A stretch of DNA of 64,000 nt, taken from NCBI GenBank assembly GCA_020186115.1, contig WSYJ01000149.1, positions 1,178,001 through 1,242,000 on the forward strand. Direction: 5' to 3'. Both the position numbers and the translations under genes were made by a program. The stretch is from Histomonas meleagridis. Lineage: Eukaryota > Parabasalia > Tritrichomonadida > Dientamoebidae. Below are positions 11,476-21,409 of this stretch, piece after piece. The notes below the pieces were generated by a model. That model saw only the letters and a program-made list of their open reading frames with translations, was not told the DNA's origin and made no database searches. Each line of letters begins with the position of its first letter. Position 1 is the first letter of the stretch.

Positions 11476-11891
11476 TTAAGTTTTGACCATAGCGCACGTT
11501 ATCTGGTGTAAAGAATTCAATTTTATTTGGTTGCAACTATCGGGGCACCCCCATAAATTTATCGTATGTTTTCCATCTCATGTTTGAAGATTTTAACACT
11601 CTTTTTTTATTATTTTTTAATTGATCAATACACCATATTCCATAAAAGCATATATTTCTATCAAATTAACAAATAAACTTACTTCTGCACGATATTTATT
11701 GTATTTTGTATTACGTTGCTCTTTAATATGTTTATCCTATTACTTTCTAGTTGCCATATGGTGTTTCCTGTTCAATAATCTTTTTTATGAGTTTTTCAAA
11801 AAAAAATTCAGTTTGCTTTGCTTCTTAAACGACGCTAATTGCAGGCTTCTTGAACAAAAAACAATATTTTTAAAACAAATTTGTATGTTTA
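11476..11891. promoter_or_regulatory. SUMO-like gene upstream region with GC-rich element
   Basis: The first 90 bp upstream of the minus-strand ATG carry a TAACGTGCG word and the GC-rich block GGGGCACCCCC at 11542-11552, striking in this AT-rich DNA and shared with other upstream regions in the window. The remainder, to the stop of the next gene at 11892, shows nothing recognisable. Confidence 0.4.
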
Positions 11892-13886
11892 CTAATAAAT
11901 AAATACCTTATTTACGTTTTGAATGAAATTATTCCATTCTTCAAGAACATCATTATTTTTCGGTAAAACGAAATGATCAATTAATGAAAGCAAACTCAGC
12001 CAGCCATTTTTAATGTATTCGCAGTAATTCATCAATTTTTTCGATTGCGAAATCAACGGCACCGCTGTTGTCAGGCAAAAGCAGAAGCATTTTACGAAGC
12101 TAAGTTTACACTCATCGCTTAAAATGGACACAAAAGTATTATACATTGCAATTTTCTTTCTTTCCTTATCAAACCCACAAAATCTCAAACTCAAATTCAT
12201 TACAATTATCGGTATTTTCTTAATTATCATTTTCCGATCTTTTTCGAATATTTTTTTCAAATGATTTTTCATTTTTTCGATTTCTTTTTCAGGCAAAAAC
12301 TCTTCGTCCGTATTTTTCACCAATTTCTCAGCAATTAATCTATAGATCTTTTGGTTTCGTGGCATGTTTCGATTTTCAGTTTCTCGCCAAAACTTTATAA
12401 CTTTCGTCGGTTCATATTTCTTGTTTTCGAATGATATTAATTCGATTACATTTTCTTTCGCTCGTAATAAGATATCATTTAACGTGTTATTGAAATCTTT
12501 TAGCGCTAAAGCAATTTCATAATCGCAAATATGATCAATGTATTTATTCGATAATTTCTTCAGAGCAAAACATTGGAATTCTTCATCTCGAATAAGTGGA
12601 ATTTCTTTGTTGAGTTTCTTGATGATAATATTATGATTCGTAGAATAAAATTTCTTAAATAAATCAAGTACACTGTACTTATGTATTAGGCCAAAATGAA
12701 GAAGTGCGCGAAATCCTTTTTCAAATTGAGATATTTGTGCTTGAGAATATTCACATCTTAAGTCGAATTCTTTCGGCATCTCAAGTAAAAATTCTTCTTT
12801 AAGTCTTCGCTTGGACTCGATTTTCTCTTCTTCAGGAAAATTAAAATGAAAATCAATGTAATATATGAAATTCAATTTTTGGATTTGTTTGTCATCAGAC
12901 TTCAATTTTAACATCTTAACTAATATGGGAACTTCATACTTGGATAGAAAAAAATGTATTGTAGAGTTGGCATAAGCTTTAGCAGTGGATAAAGAGTTAA
13001 GATACGAAAAACCGCCGTAAATTGAATACTTATTTGGTTGGGTGAAGCGGTTGTTAGTAAATGACTTGGCAAAAAGAACAAATGATGGGATTTCAATGTT
13101 GGATGAGATAAAGTTCAAGGCGTTAACAAGGGTTTTAGAATTGTTCCGTATTTTTACATGTGGGATAAGAAGAAGATCAATGAAAGCAAATGCAAATAGT
13201 CGTTTATCTTGATTATAACAAATAGATGCAATTTCGGTGTGTTCGGGTGTGAGGAGAGTGCACGCGTGTTGTATTGATAACATGAAATTGTTGAAGCATT
13301 TAATTGGTAATGGATTATTTTCAATTTCAAGCATTAGTTCATCATATTTTGCGAATAAAGAACTAATAAATAATGGATAGGATTCAAAGAATGAACAAAC
13401 AAAATGTCCTGAGATATGTGGTAAGGTTTGAGAAATCAATGATTTTATAATGGGAACAGCCATGTTGAATGTCTTAGGAAACATAAAATAAGAAAAAATA
13501 GCTGGAAATGTTACGTGAGAAAATAAACATAAATCACTTAAACCATTTTGGAAATAATTTTTGATGTTTTCAGTCATCTGCTGTACATCGTTTTTCTGAA
13601 TGATGTCTGTTAGTTTGCTTTTAATGTTTGTGATCAAACCAGAGCTTGTTGAATAATATTTCATAAAATGAAAGATTTCTTTACCTGGTATCTTCTTATT
13701 CGGCCTAAGCTCTTCTCCAAATCTAAAGTTTACCATTAAATAAGAAGAGATTTGAAAGTTTTGGAAAATATTTTTGAATTCATTCTCCGTAGTTTTGTAC
13801 TCATTTTCAGTGTTTGTATGGAACTCGTATTTTGTGTGTAGTTGTAAAACATTTTCATACAATTCGGTTGTTTGCGTGCATTTCAT
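11892..13886 (-). CDS. Large alpha-helical protein of unknown function
   Basis: ATG 13886 opens 664 residues without signal peptide, membrane span or low-complexity tracts. The sequence is dominated by amphipathic Leu/Phe/Lys helices throughout, for example around residues 200-300 and 560-640, where a FVKCFCFCLTT stretch lies. It reads like a helical-repeat scaffold or a GAP-like fold. No catalytic motif was recognised and no family name is supported. Its codon use and intact frame are those of a normal expressed gene. It is transcribed in the same direction as the SUMO-like and LysM-TLDc genes on either side. Confidence 0.8.
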   Translation of the reverse strand: MKCTQTTELYENVLQLHTKYEFHTNTENEYKTTENEFKNIFQNFQISSYLMVNFRFGEELRPNKKIPGKEIFHFMKYYSTSSGLITNIKSKLTDIIQKNDVQQMTENIKNYFQNGLSDLCLFSHVTFPAIFSYFMFPKTFNMAVPIIKSLISQTLPHISGHFVCSFFESYPLFISSLFAKYDELMLEIENNPLPIKCFNNFMLSIQHACTLLTPEHTEIASICYNQDKRLFAFAFIDLLLIPHVKIRNNSKTLVNALNFISSNIEIPSFVLFAKSFTNNRFTQPNKYSIYGGFSYLNSLSTAKAYANSTIHFFLSKYEVPILVKMLKLKSDDKQIQKLNFIYYIDFHFNFPEEEKIESKRRLKEEFLLEMPKEFDLRCEYSQAQISQFEKGFRALLHFGLIHKYSVLDLFKKFYSTNHNIIIKKLNKEIPLIRDEEFQCFALKKLSNKYIDHICDYEIALALKDFNNTLNDILLRAKENVIELISFENKKYEPTKVIKFWRETENRNMPRNQKIYRLIAEKLVKNTDEEFLPEKEIEKMKNHLKKIFEKDRKMIIKKIPIIVMNLSLRFCGFDKERKKIAMYNTFVSILSDECKLSFVKCFCFCLTTAVPLISQSKKLMNYCEYIKNGWLSLLSLIDHFVLPKNNDVLEEWNNFIQNVNKVFIY

Positions 13887-14306
13887 TTAGTGATTTGCTG
13901 TGGTATTCAAGCCGCTTTTTGAATAAACTTTTTAAATATACACGATAGAATACTTTCCTTATTGTTTTTGCTCAGTAATTACATTGTAATTTTAATTTTA
14001 CTTACGGTAGCATCAAATAATCAAAATGTAAATTTCATAAAACCAGAAGAAACTTTCATCAAAGTATATCCTTCCTTTAAAAGCAAACTAAACACAAATT
14101 TGGTAATGATGTGTTTAATATTCCAATCAGTGATAACAAATGTGATATCTTAATTATAATTGGGATAAACCTTTTAAAGATGATTTTACTCTTTTCAATG
14201 GCAAAAAATGATTCATCAGTTTTAATATATTTTGAATAAAAGAAACAAATTTTATAATTATTATATATTTATTATCATATTAATTTGTTTTAGAACATCG
14301 TGATGA
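13887..14306. other. Intergenic, nothing recognised
   Basis: About 420 bp of AT-rich DNA between two minus-strand genes. Only short frames without domain content are present. Confidence 0.5.
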
Positions 14307-15404
14307 TTATTTTCCGATTCCCCAAACTTCTAAATCAATTACTTTAAATTGCACTTTTGATGTTAACTGTAATGAATTGAATGCTTTACATTTTTCGCTG
14401 AAGCCTTTCATCAAGTTTCTATCTAAGTAAATCGCTGCAGCATTACTACTTCCGCACATAAGCTCATCCTGGGAATAATATGTAAAGTATTTTGCAGTCC
14501 TTGCCCATCTATAACAAACAAATTGAGGAGTATATGTAAATACAAAACTATCACCACTTCCATAACTTGATGTAGAACTGACAGAAACGCCGTTCGAAGA
14601 GAAAAATCCAATTGTATCTCCCGTGGAAGTCTTTATCAGAATTACACATGAACGAATTCTTTTAAGTGTTGAAGAAAGAGCTTGATATGAGACGCCATCA
14701 CGTGAAAGCCGATACTTCAAAAACCATTTGAGTGTCTTGAAGCGTAAAGGTAGAGAGGAGCGAAGCGGAATTGATGATGAGCTATCAAGTATCGATGATT
14801 CACCATCTGAAAAAGCAGGCTTCTCTATGGACTTTTTAGACTTTTCGGGCGGAGTCATGAATTTCGTAAGTGGTGGAGGTGTATAGTTAATTTCTGCTTG
14901 TAATTTTGCAGCACGAGTTTCAAGAACTTTCTGATATTCGGTAAGCTCAGATAGCTTGCCAGTAAAAACGTATGTATCAAGAGATGTGTCATCATCTAAT
15001 ATATAGAGAAAATAAACTGTTAGTAATGATAGTGAATCTTCGCTGATAACTTCATCTGGAAAACTAAAAAGTTCACATGGATGTGGTTCTATAGTGGATG
15101 CAACAAGACCCTTGATGTCAATAGTGATTGGTTTTATTGATTTTGAATATGGATCAAAACGAATACATTCATCAAGTAAAAGTAATAATCCATTAATCGG
15201 CGCTGGGCGATTAAATATCTGTGAGTCAATTGGATTCAAATTATTTAGTGTTGAATCAAGTTCAATGATTATTTTATCACCAGGAATTACATCCTGGATA
15301 TTATTAATTTGCCTGATAGAAAAAATTGGAACACCAAATTTGAGGGCAATTAATTGAAGGGTATCATCATTCTGAACGGTGTACTCAACTTTGTTCCTTT
15401 CCAT
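14307..15404 (-). CDS. LysM-TLDc domain protein (OXR1/NCOA7-like)
   Basis: This 365-residue protein starts with a LysM-like module (about residues 6-48: VEYTVQNDDTLQLIALKFG, then NNIQDVIPGDKIIIE). A linker and a middle domain of about 100 residues follow, which it shares with the second TLDc gene at 26362-27378. The C-terminal TLDc domain (about 205-365) shows LSRDGVSYQALSSTLKR, GDTIGFFSSNG, FTYTPQFVCYRW, GSSNAAAIYLDRNLMKG and the final FKVIDLEVWGIG. LysM plus TLDc is the arrangement of OXR1/NCOA7, cytosolic proteins linked to oxidative-stress resistance and V-ATPase regulation. That role is known for the animal family and only inferred here. No signal peptide, so the LysM is intracellular. 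Confidence 0.88.
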   Translation of the reverse strand: MERNKVEYTVQNDDTLQLIALKFGVPIFSIRQINNIQDVIPGDKIIIELDSTLNNLNPIDSQIFNRPAPINGLLLLLDECIRFDPYSKSIKPITIDIKGLVASTIEPHPCELFSFPDEVISEDSLSLLTVYFLYILDDDTSLDTYVFTGKLSELTEYQKVLETRAAKLQAEINYTPPPLTKFMTPPEKSKKSIEKPAFSDGESSILDSSSSIPLRSSLPLRFKTLKWFLKYRLSRDGVSYQALSSTLKRIRSCVILIKTSTGDTIGFFSSNGVSVSSTSSYGSGDSFVFTYTPQFVCYRWARTAKYFTYYSQDELMCGSSNAAAIYLDRNLMKGFSEKCKAFNSLQLTSKVQFKVIDLEVWGIGK

Positions 15405-15747
15405 TCAGAATCAAATTTGATAATAGGAAATAAAGCATTGAATTCAATTCAATTTTACAATTCTCAGATTTTAATATGCGGTTTATATCAAATATTGGAT
15501 ACTTTACGTTTATAATTACATCAACATCTGTTCATTCCGATGTATCATGTTTCATATCAGTTATATATCACATAGAGAAAAACAAAAACAGTGAAAAATC
15601 TCAACATATTCCCAAATTTATTTATACAGTAATTTATATATACCATATATTAAAGAATTTATTATTGAAACATAATTTTTAAAATAAATCTTCAAAAATT
15701 TTTAAATTTTACGCAACAAAATATATCAATTAACTTTATCAAAACAA
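15405..15747. other. Intergenic, nothing recognised
   Basis: About 340 bp between the LysM-TLDc gene and the stop codon of the RhoGEF-Kelch gene. No open frame with an ATG and recognisable content. Confidence 0.5.
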
Positions 15748-18700
15748 TTATTTTCTTACTGCATTTCTTTGGTTCACAAACCCAGCAATTCTTTGCCCAT
15801 TTCTTTGAGGATATACCATTTGAGGTCTTGACTTTTTCGGTGACATAGTATGTAATGTTGCAGGTCCTCTAAATTTCGCGAGTCTACTTGGTCTTTCCGT
15901 AGTTGGTGAGTGAGCTCTATTTGCAGCAGTTGCCGCCTCCATTTTTTGCATTTCATTTTGTATTTGATTTACGTCTACTTGTATACTTTCATTTGTATTT
16001 AATGGAGATGAAAGTATTGAAGGAGCGAAAGTAAATGGTGGTGGAATAGTGATTGCATTTTTCTCCACTTTTTGAGTTGTTTCTTCTTTCTTTTGAACCT
16101 TATCGTCTTCACTTTTTGAAGGGTTTACATGCTCATCAATTTTTGATGTGCTAATTACATCAGTATTTCTTCTAATGCTAACTTTCGGCTTTGGAATAGG
16201 GCCATCATGTTTACTTTCGTTACTTATTCTATTAAATTTATGTCTTACTTCCTTACTTAAATCATCTTTTGAAAGACTTGTTCTTCTTCTAGTTCTAGCT
16301 TCTCCATTATTTCTTCTCAAGGAAGGCGGAGATTTATTTTGGAAAGGAAGTGAAGGAGGAGGAGACATTGGTGGTACACTAATTGAACTTTCATTAACAT
16401 TTTGTTTTCTTATTCTTAATTTATTTCCTTTATTAGCATTAGGAGGCAACGGCGGCATTTCTTTTTTCCTTTTTCTAATTCTTTCACCATTATCATTTTT
16501 ATTTAAATAATTTATAATTTTTTCATTTCTAATTATTTCAGTTTCATTATTAATATTATCCTTCAATACAACAGCAGCTATATTTGATAAAACCTTTTCG
16601 ATAACAATAGCATCGGACACGTCAATATTTTTCTTACCACAATTAATTTCATTTATTGCAAAATTATCAGTTGTATTAGACATTGTCGAAAGAGATAATC
16701 TTCTTATTGCTTGTTGATTTTTCATTTCTTGTGAATGTGATCTTCTTAAAGCAGATAATCTTCTGGAGTTTGAATTCTCAGTCAAATTCTTTCTATTTTC
16801 TACTGGCAAATAAGTTGTTCTACTTGCTATTATTGAATGACAACAATTCATATTAAGTATATTACTCCACATTTCTTGTTTGAACAAGTTATTAATTGGT
16901 ATTTTAGGTGCATCTGATTGTTCTATTTCCTTAATCCAACTTGGGCATAACTTTATAGTATACAAAGTACTTAAAGGTAATTTACTTTTGAACTCGATAC
17001 CTCCATATATTATAATATCCAAATTATCTAATACTGCACCACTTGCATATCTTAATGACTCTGGAAAGTTACCATTATCTTCGACTTTTTTAACATTTAA
17101 TCCAAACAAATCAATGACAAATGTATTACAAATTGGCTTATCTGATATTCCGCCAATTATTATCATTTCTTTCCCTAATATTAATGATATATGAGCTTTT
17201 CTTGCATTAATTGAGTTTAATATTTGTTCTTTCTTCCATTCATTTGTATTAAAATTAAATGACCATAAATCATTCAATAAACCTTTATGACCTTTGCCCC
17301 CGAAAATAAACATCTTATCCCTAAAAACTACTGCTGAATGATCGACACGAGGTTCAGGGAAAGCGCCAGAAAACTTTAATTGTTCAATCGATTCTTTCGT
17401 TGGATCTAAGACCCAAATTTCGGAATTTAATCCTTTTGCTTTAGTTTTACCTCCATAGATATATAATTTGTTTTTATAAGTTACACATGTATGTCCATAA
17501 CGATAAAATTGGATTCGGATACAGAACTGACGCCATTTTTGAGTCTGCATATCGAATCGCATTATTTCGGGTATTTCCTTAATACCGACGAATCCTCCGA
17601 TTACATATAATGAATCATTAAGATATGAAAATGTACATCTTCTTCTACCAATGATACCACTTTCGATTGTTGTCATTTCAGACAATGGATAATTATGGAA
17701 ATACTTTTGATGATAAGTCGAAAAATCGGAATATATTAATCTTTGTGATGTTGATACACCGCCATTAAATATTATTGACTTACCATTAGTAATACAATTA
17801 TGTTGACAAATCGATGGTAATGAATCCGAAATAGAATTTAATGACCAAATCATTAACTTCGGCTTTGTATTTTGTTTGAATGATATTTCATCTAAGAGAC
17901 GTTGTAAGTTATCGGAGAATTGCGTCTTCTCTTCCAACTTAGAAAACGTAACACATAATTCTCGTCGCTCGAACTTATTCACTTTCGAATCGCGAACAAA
18001 TGGTATTAATATCGAACGAAACTCTCCAACAATTGGTAAGTAATGAAATACCGAAATTGATTTCTCGAATATTAACTTCGCTGTTTTCCCTCGATCAATA
18101 TATATGAAGACAATATCATTACAGAGACATAATTGCGCATTTTGTGAATTCTTCTTATCAACTAATGTGACCTCAACTAACATTACAATTCGACGTTGTG
18201 GATCCACAAATTTAATGTCATATTTCCGTAACTTATCTTCGATCTTCTTCAACACGGTCATTTGTTTCGCACGTTCTGTAAGGACATCTGCATCTTTGTT
18301 AATGCGCTCAATGACTTCCGTTGCTAATGGTAACATTTGCGCGTCGGGATGATAATGCGGAGTAATTTTGACCAGCTCGCGAAGAAATAATAAGTAACGT
18401 GGTAACCTTTGGATTGGAGTGATCAAATATGACATCAGATCTCGGCCATCATTAACTTGTTGAAGTTCCGAAAGAATCGACGAAAACGCTTTGTTCACCT
18501 TCTTTAATGTCAATAGTTCGGTGATTGTCGGATATAATGATATGTAATGAACTGATGAACGAAGTTTGTCTTCATACTCAAGGAAAATGGAGCTGACACA
18601 GGCCGCGTAGTTGTTACGCTCCGACTCGCAAAACGCGGTGTAGAATTCTGTATGTGATTTTTGGATGTCGGGGAAGTCATGAAAGATAATGTCCCGCTCA

Positions 18701-19374
18701 TTGTCTGTGAGAATCCCCTTCGATTTGAGTTGCGGATGCCATACGTCTGTGAGATATTTGAGGTCATCGATAAATTGGAGTTCCGTTTGTTTGACTTCGT
18801 GTAAAAGATTCGCACGTCGTTGGAATTTACGGACTGACGACTCCGGGAATTCGATTTTCACCGATATTTCGACCGGATTCTCGAAGTTTATGTATGGCGC
18901 GATGATGATATTCTTCGAGATGATCTCTTTGTCGATCATCAAGTATTTGATTGTCATCTCGCACTCGAATGTGCTTTGTATTTTGTTGCAGATGTCTTCC
19001 GCTGTGAGAGTATTGAGTAATACGATACTTAAATTGATCGGAAATTTCGGTATACAAAACGCTGTGTTATGTTTTATGGTGAGAAATAAGTTGAATGTGT
19101 CCTTTGGTATGGAAATTGTTTGATAAAGATAATATTCTGGTCGATCATATTTCGACTGATGTTGATAACTTAAAAGCTGTGGATACGTTCTGAGCGGTAT
19201 ATCTTTCATGGACAAAAGATGCATAAAATATGGAGTACATATCCATACGGGTAACGAATCATCTAATATTCGTTTGTCAATGAATTTTTGTATCGTAAGC
19301 CCTTTGCATTTGGATTCCTCGAGGTATTTGTTGGGGTGGCCATCATAACATACGCAAAAATACCGAGGTGCCAT
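15748..19374 (-). CDS. RhoGEF (DH-PH) with Kelch propeller, multidomain signalling protein
   Basis: 1208 residues from ATG 19374. Residues 1-185 hold an N-terminal region with ubiquitin-like/RBD-like strands. The DH domain spans about 188-370 (QTELQFIDDLKYLTDVW, and the diagnostic YLITPIQRLPRYLLFLRELV). A PH-like segment follows to about 500. Then come Kelch repeats to about 820: SYLNDSLYVIGGF, RYGHTCVTYKNKLYIYGG, RVDHSAVVFRDKMFIFGG, KAHISLILGKEMIIIGG and SGAVLDNLDIIIYGG. The last 350 residues are basic, Ser/Pro-rich and presumably disordered, with PPLPPN and PPMSPPPSLP, possible SH3/EVH1-type ligands. DH domains load GTP on Rho-family GTPases, which points to actin or morphology control. The base composition is noticeably less AT-biased in the DH part than in the tail. 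Confidence 0.9.
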   Translation of the reverse strand: MAPRYFCVCYDGHPNKYLEESKCKGLTIQKFIDKRILDDSLPVWICTPYFMHLLSMKDIPLRTYPQLLSYQHQSKYDRPEYYLYQTISIPKDTFNLFLTIKHNTAFCIPKFPINLSIVLLNTLTAEDICNKIQSTFECEMTIKYLMIDKEIISKNIIIAPYINFENPVEISVKIEFPESSVRKFQRRANLLHEVKQTELQFIDDLKYLTDVWHPQLKSKGILTDNERDIIFHDFPDIQKSHTEFYTAFCESERNNYAACVSSIFLEYEDKLRSSVHYISLYPTITELLTLKKVNKAFSSILSELQQVNDGRDLMSYLITPIQRLPRYLLFLRELVKITPHYHPDAQMLPLATEVIERINKDADVLTERAKQMTVLKKIEDKLRKYDIKFVDPQRRIVMLVEVTLVDKKNSQNAQLCLCNDIVFIYIDRGKTAKLIFEKSISVFHYLPIVGEFRSILIPFVRDSKVNKFERRELCVTFSKLEEKTQFSDNLQRLLDEISFKQNTKPKLMIWSLNSISDSLPSICQHNCITNGKSIIFNGGVSTSQRLIYSDFSTYHQKYFHNYPLSEMTTIESGIIGRRRCTFSYLNDSLYVIGGFVGIKEIPEIMRFDMQTQKWRQFCIRIQFYRYGHTCVTYKNKLYIYGGKTKAKGLNSEIWVLDPTKESIEQLKFSGAFPEPRVDHSAVVFRDKMFIFGGKGHKGLLNDLWSFNFNTNEWKKEQILNSINARKAHISLILGKEMIIIGGISDKPICNTFVIDLFGLNVKKVEDNGNFPESLRYASGAVLDNLDIIIYGGIEFKSKLPLSTLYTIKLCPSWIKEIEQSDAPKIPINNLFKQEMWSNILNMNCCHSIIASRTTYLPVENRKNLTENSNSRRLSALRRSHSQEMKNQQAIRRLSLSTMSNTTDNFAINEINCGKKNIDVSDAIVIEKVLSNIAAVVLKDNINNETEIIRNEKIINYLNKNDNGERIRKRKKEMPPLPPNANKGNKLRIRKQNVNESSISVPPMSPPPSLPFQNKSPPSLRRNNGEARTRRRTSLSKDDLSKEVRHKFNRISNESKHDGPIPKPKVSIRRNTDVISTSKIDEHVNPSKSEDDKVQKKEETTQKVEKNAITIPPPFTFAPSILSSPLNTNESIQVDVNQIQNEMQKMEAATAANRAHSPTTERPSRLAKFRGPATLHTMSPKKSRPQMVYPQRNGQRIAGFVNQRNAVRK

Positions 19375-19910
19375 GTTTGGGTTTAGCGGGTATTTTTCCT
19401 TTGAATTTTTTCTTGTTGGATTTCAATGGAGCCCAAAATCAGTAACGATAGAAATTTGTGTGGATTTTGATACGATGGGCTCTGAAATGTTCTGAAAATG
19501 ACTTTCGAAAAGTAAACTATTTCATCTATCTAAATATAAGTAATTTAAAGTTAAAATTATAATAAATATCTTTCCTAAATGGTATTGTTTCTAATAATAT
19601 GATTTATTCTATGACAAAAATAATTGGAATTTTATGTTTTGGTAGGAAATTTAGCCATTAACGGTCTCTTTGTGATGGATAATTGGAATTAAATACTTTA
19701 TTTTTTATGTTGTGGGTTTTTGGACAAAATCATTTGTTTTGTCTTACTCTTAAATAGATGTAAATGCAAAAATTATTGACAGTGATAAAATTGGTGAAGT
19801 AATTCAACTAGTTGAAAAGTTTCTCAATTATATTGATCATTTTTCTCAGAATTTTAATAATGTGAAGCATTTGGTTTTGTAACATTTATTAGATGAATTG
19901 TTAACTATTT
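19375..19910. other. Intergenic, nothing recognised
   Basis: About 540 bp between the RhoGEF-Kelch start and the end of the ankyrin array. No feature identified beyond AT-rich sequence. Confidence 0.5.
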
Positions 19911-20912
19911 TTATCTTTCTTTTTGTGTATGCACAAGCAATTCAACAATTTTAGTGTGAGGATATTGAGATGCTGCTTTAAGTGCTGAAACAAATATTTT
20001 GAAATAAAAAATGATTAATTTTAATTCTATATAAGTTAAATAAACATTTTTTATATTTATATCGATATCTTTTTGTTCAATAAGTAGTTTAACAGTTTCG
20101 GTATAACATTTTTCGGATGCCAAAATAAGTGCTGTATATCAAATGATGTAAATATTTGCCTTTGATTATTTTCAAACATAAAATTTTTAAATAAAACATC
20201 GAGATAAAAAAAAGAACAGTTCGATTATTGATATAAATTAATTTTTGTTGAAGATGTAATTTGACTATATCCGCATTTCCTTTTTCAGATGCAAAAATAA
20301 GTGCTGTTAAAATTGATTTGTTGATGTATTAGTGGTAAAATTGAAATATCAAATATGAAAAACAAAGTATAAAATACTATTAGCATTAACATCAATTTCT
20401 GAATGTTCAAGAAGAATTTTAACAATTTCAGTATATCCTTTTTCTGATGCAATCATAAGTGCTGTTACAAATATTTTAAACAATTCCCAAATATTGATTT
20501 ATTAAAATAAATATCAAATAAAACAAATAAAAATATTTTGAATTAATATCAATTCCTTTTTGGGAAAGAAGTAATTTAACTATTTTTATGTTACCATTAT
20601 AAGATGCATAAATAAATGCTGTTCTAAGAAAACTAAATTATCGCCAAATATTACTCATAAACAAATTATAAAAAACATTAATTTTATATAAAATATTACT
20701 AATGTTGCATATAATTCCTACTTGTTCAAGAAGTAATTTAACTATTACTGTATGACCATTGCAAGATGCTTCAATAAGTGCTGTCCAAAATAATTTAAAT
20801 AATTTCCAAATATTATTTTGAAATAACAAATTATTAAAATAAATATTAAATAAAACATATAAATACCTTTAGCATTAATATTAATTCCTTCTTGTTCGAG
20901 AAGTAATTTGTT
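19911..20912 (-). pseudogene. 5'-truncated ankyrin-repeat gene fragment (about six cassettes)
   Basis: On the minus strand about six ankyrin units, each beginning with an ACAGCACTT-like acceptor (plus-strand AAGTGCTGT near 19978, 20126, 20290, 20458, 20616 and 20776), alternate with 70-100 nt AT-rich spacers. Decoded units read TALxxAS-GHTEIVKLLLEQxGI-DIN. The 3' end has a proper terminus (HTQKER-stop at 19911). The 5' end breaks off inside a repeat at about 20912, where the ankyrin text switches to unrelated sequence. One spacer, starting GTATTTTATAC after GCTAATA and ending TTTTAACAG, has GT-AG ends in the correct phase. Others begin AT. No start codon region is left, so the gene is a remnant. 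Confidence 0.75.
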
Positions 20913-21153
20913 GTACATCTTTCACAACTTTTTGATATCCTGTTGAAAAACTGGGTAACAACCATAAACCATAGAACAATGGATACCCGTTTTTCATATT
21001 TCAACATTTCGTACAATTCTTTTCATCCTTTGATGTAGAAATGAATATGAAAAGAAAATTTATCAAAATTGGCGGCGTTATAAATATAATATTTTAAATG
21101 TTACAATTGTAATTTTTTATAGAACAAAATAAAAAATGTATCTAATAAAAAAA

Positions 21154-21226
21154 GCCACCGGCGGGACTCGAACCCGCAACCCCAAGATTAAGAGTCTTAT
21201 GCTCTAGCCGATTGAGCTACGATGGC
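21154..21226 (-). tRNA. tRNA-Lys (anticodon CTT)
   Basis: A 73-nt gene, minus strand, with a complete cloverleaf. Acceptor GCCATCG pairs with CGGTGGC (one G-T wobble). The D arm lies in GTAGCTCAATCGGCTAGAGC, the anticodon stem AAGA/TCTT holds loop CTCTTAA (anticodon CTT), and the T arm is GCGGGTTCGAGTCCCGC. The T arm supplies the B box (GGTTCGAGTCC) and the D arm the A box. Six T's follow as the Pol III terminator. No intron and no encoded CCA. Confidence 0.97.
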
Positions 21227-21409
21227 TGTCGAATAGAGAAAGAAGATATAATATAAAATAGATTTATAAAATTAAGATAAATGTAATAACATCTCTCAAA
21301 AACAAGAATCAAAAAATTTTTTTGACGTATTTTTCTTAACTTTTTAAAATATTTTTTAATTAAATAAGGAATCATGAAAATTCATAAAGCATTACACATT
21401 TAATAATCT

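Noticed and set aside
16148-16510. Leu-rich plus-strand ORF of 120 codons
   Set aside because: Antisense shadow of the Pro/Lys-rich tail of the RhoGEF-Kelch gene.
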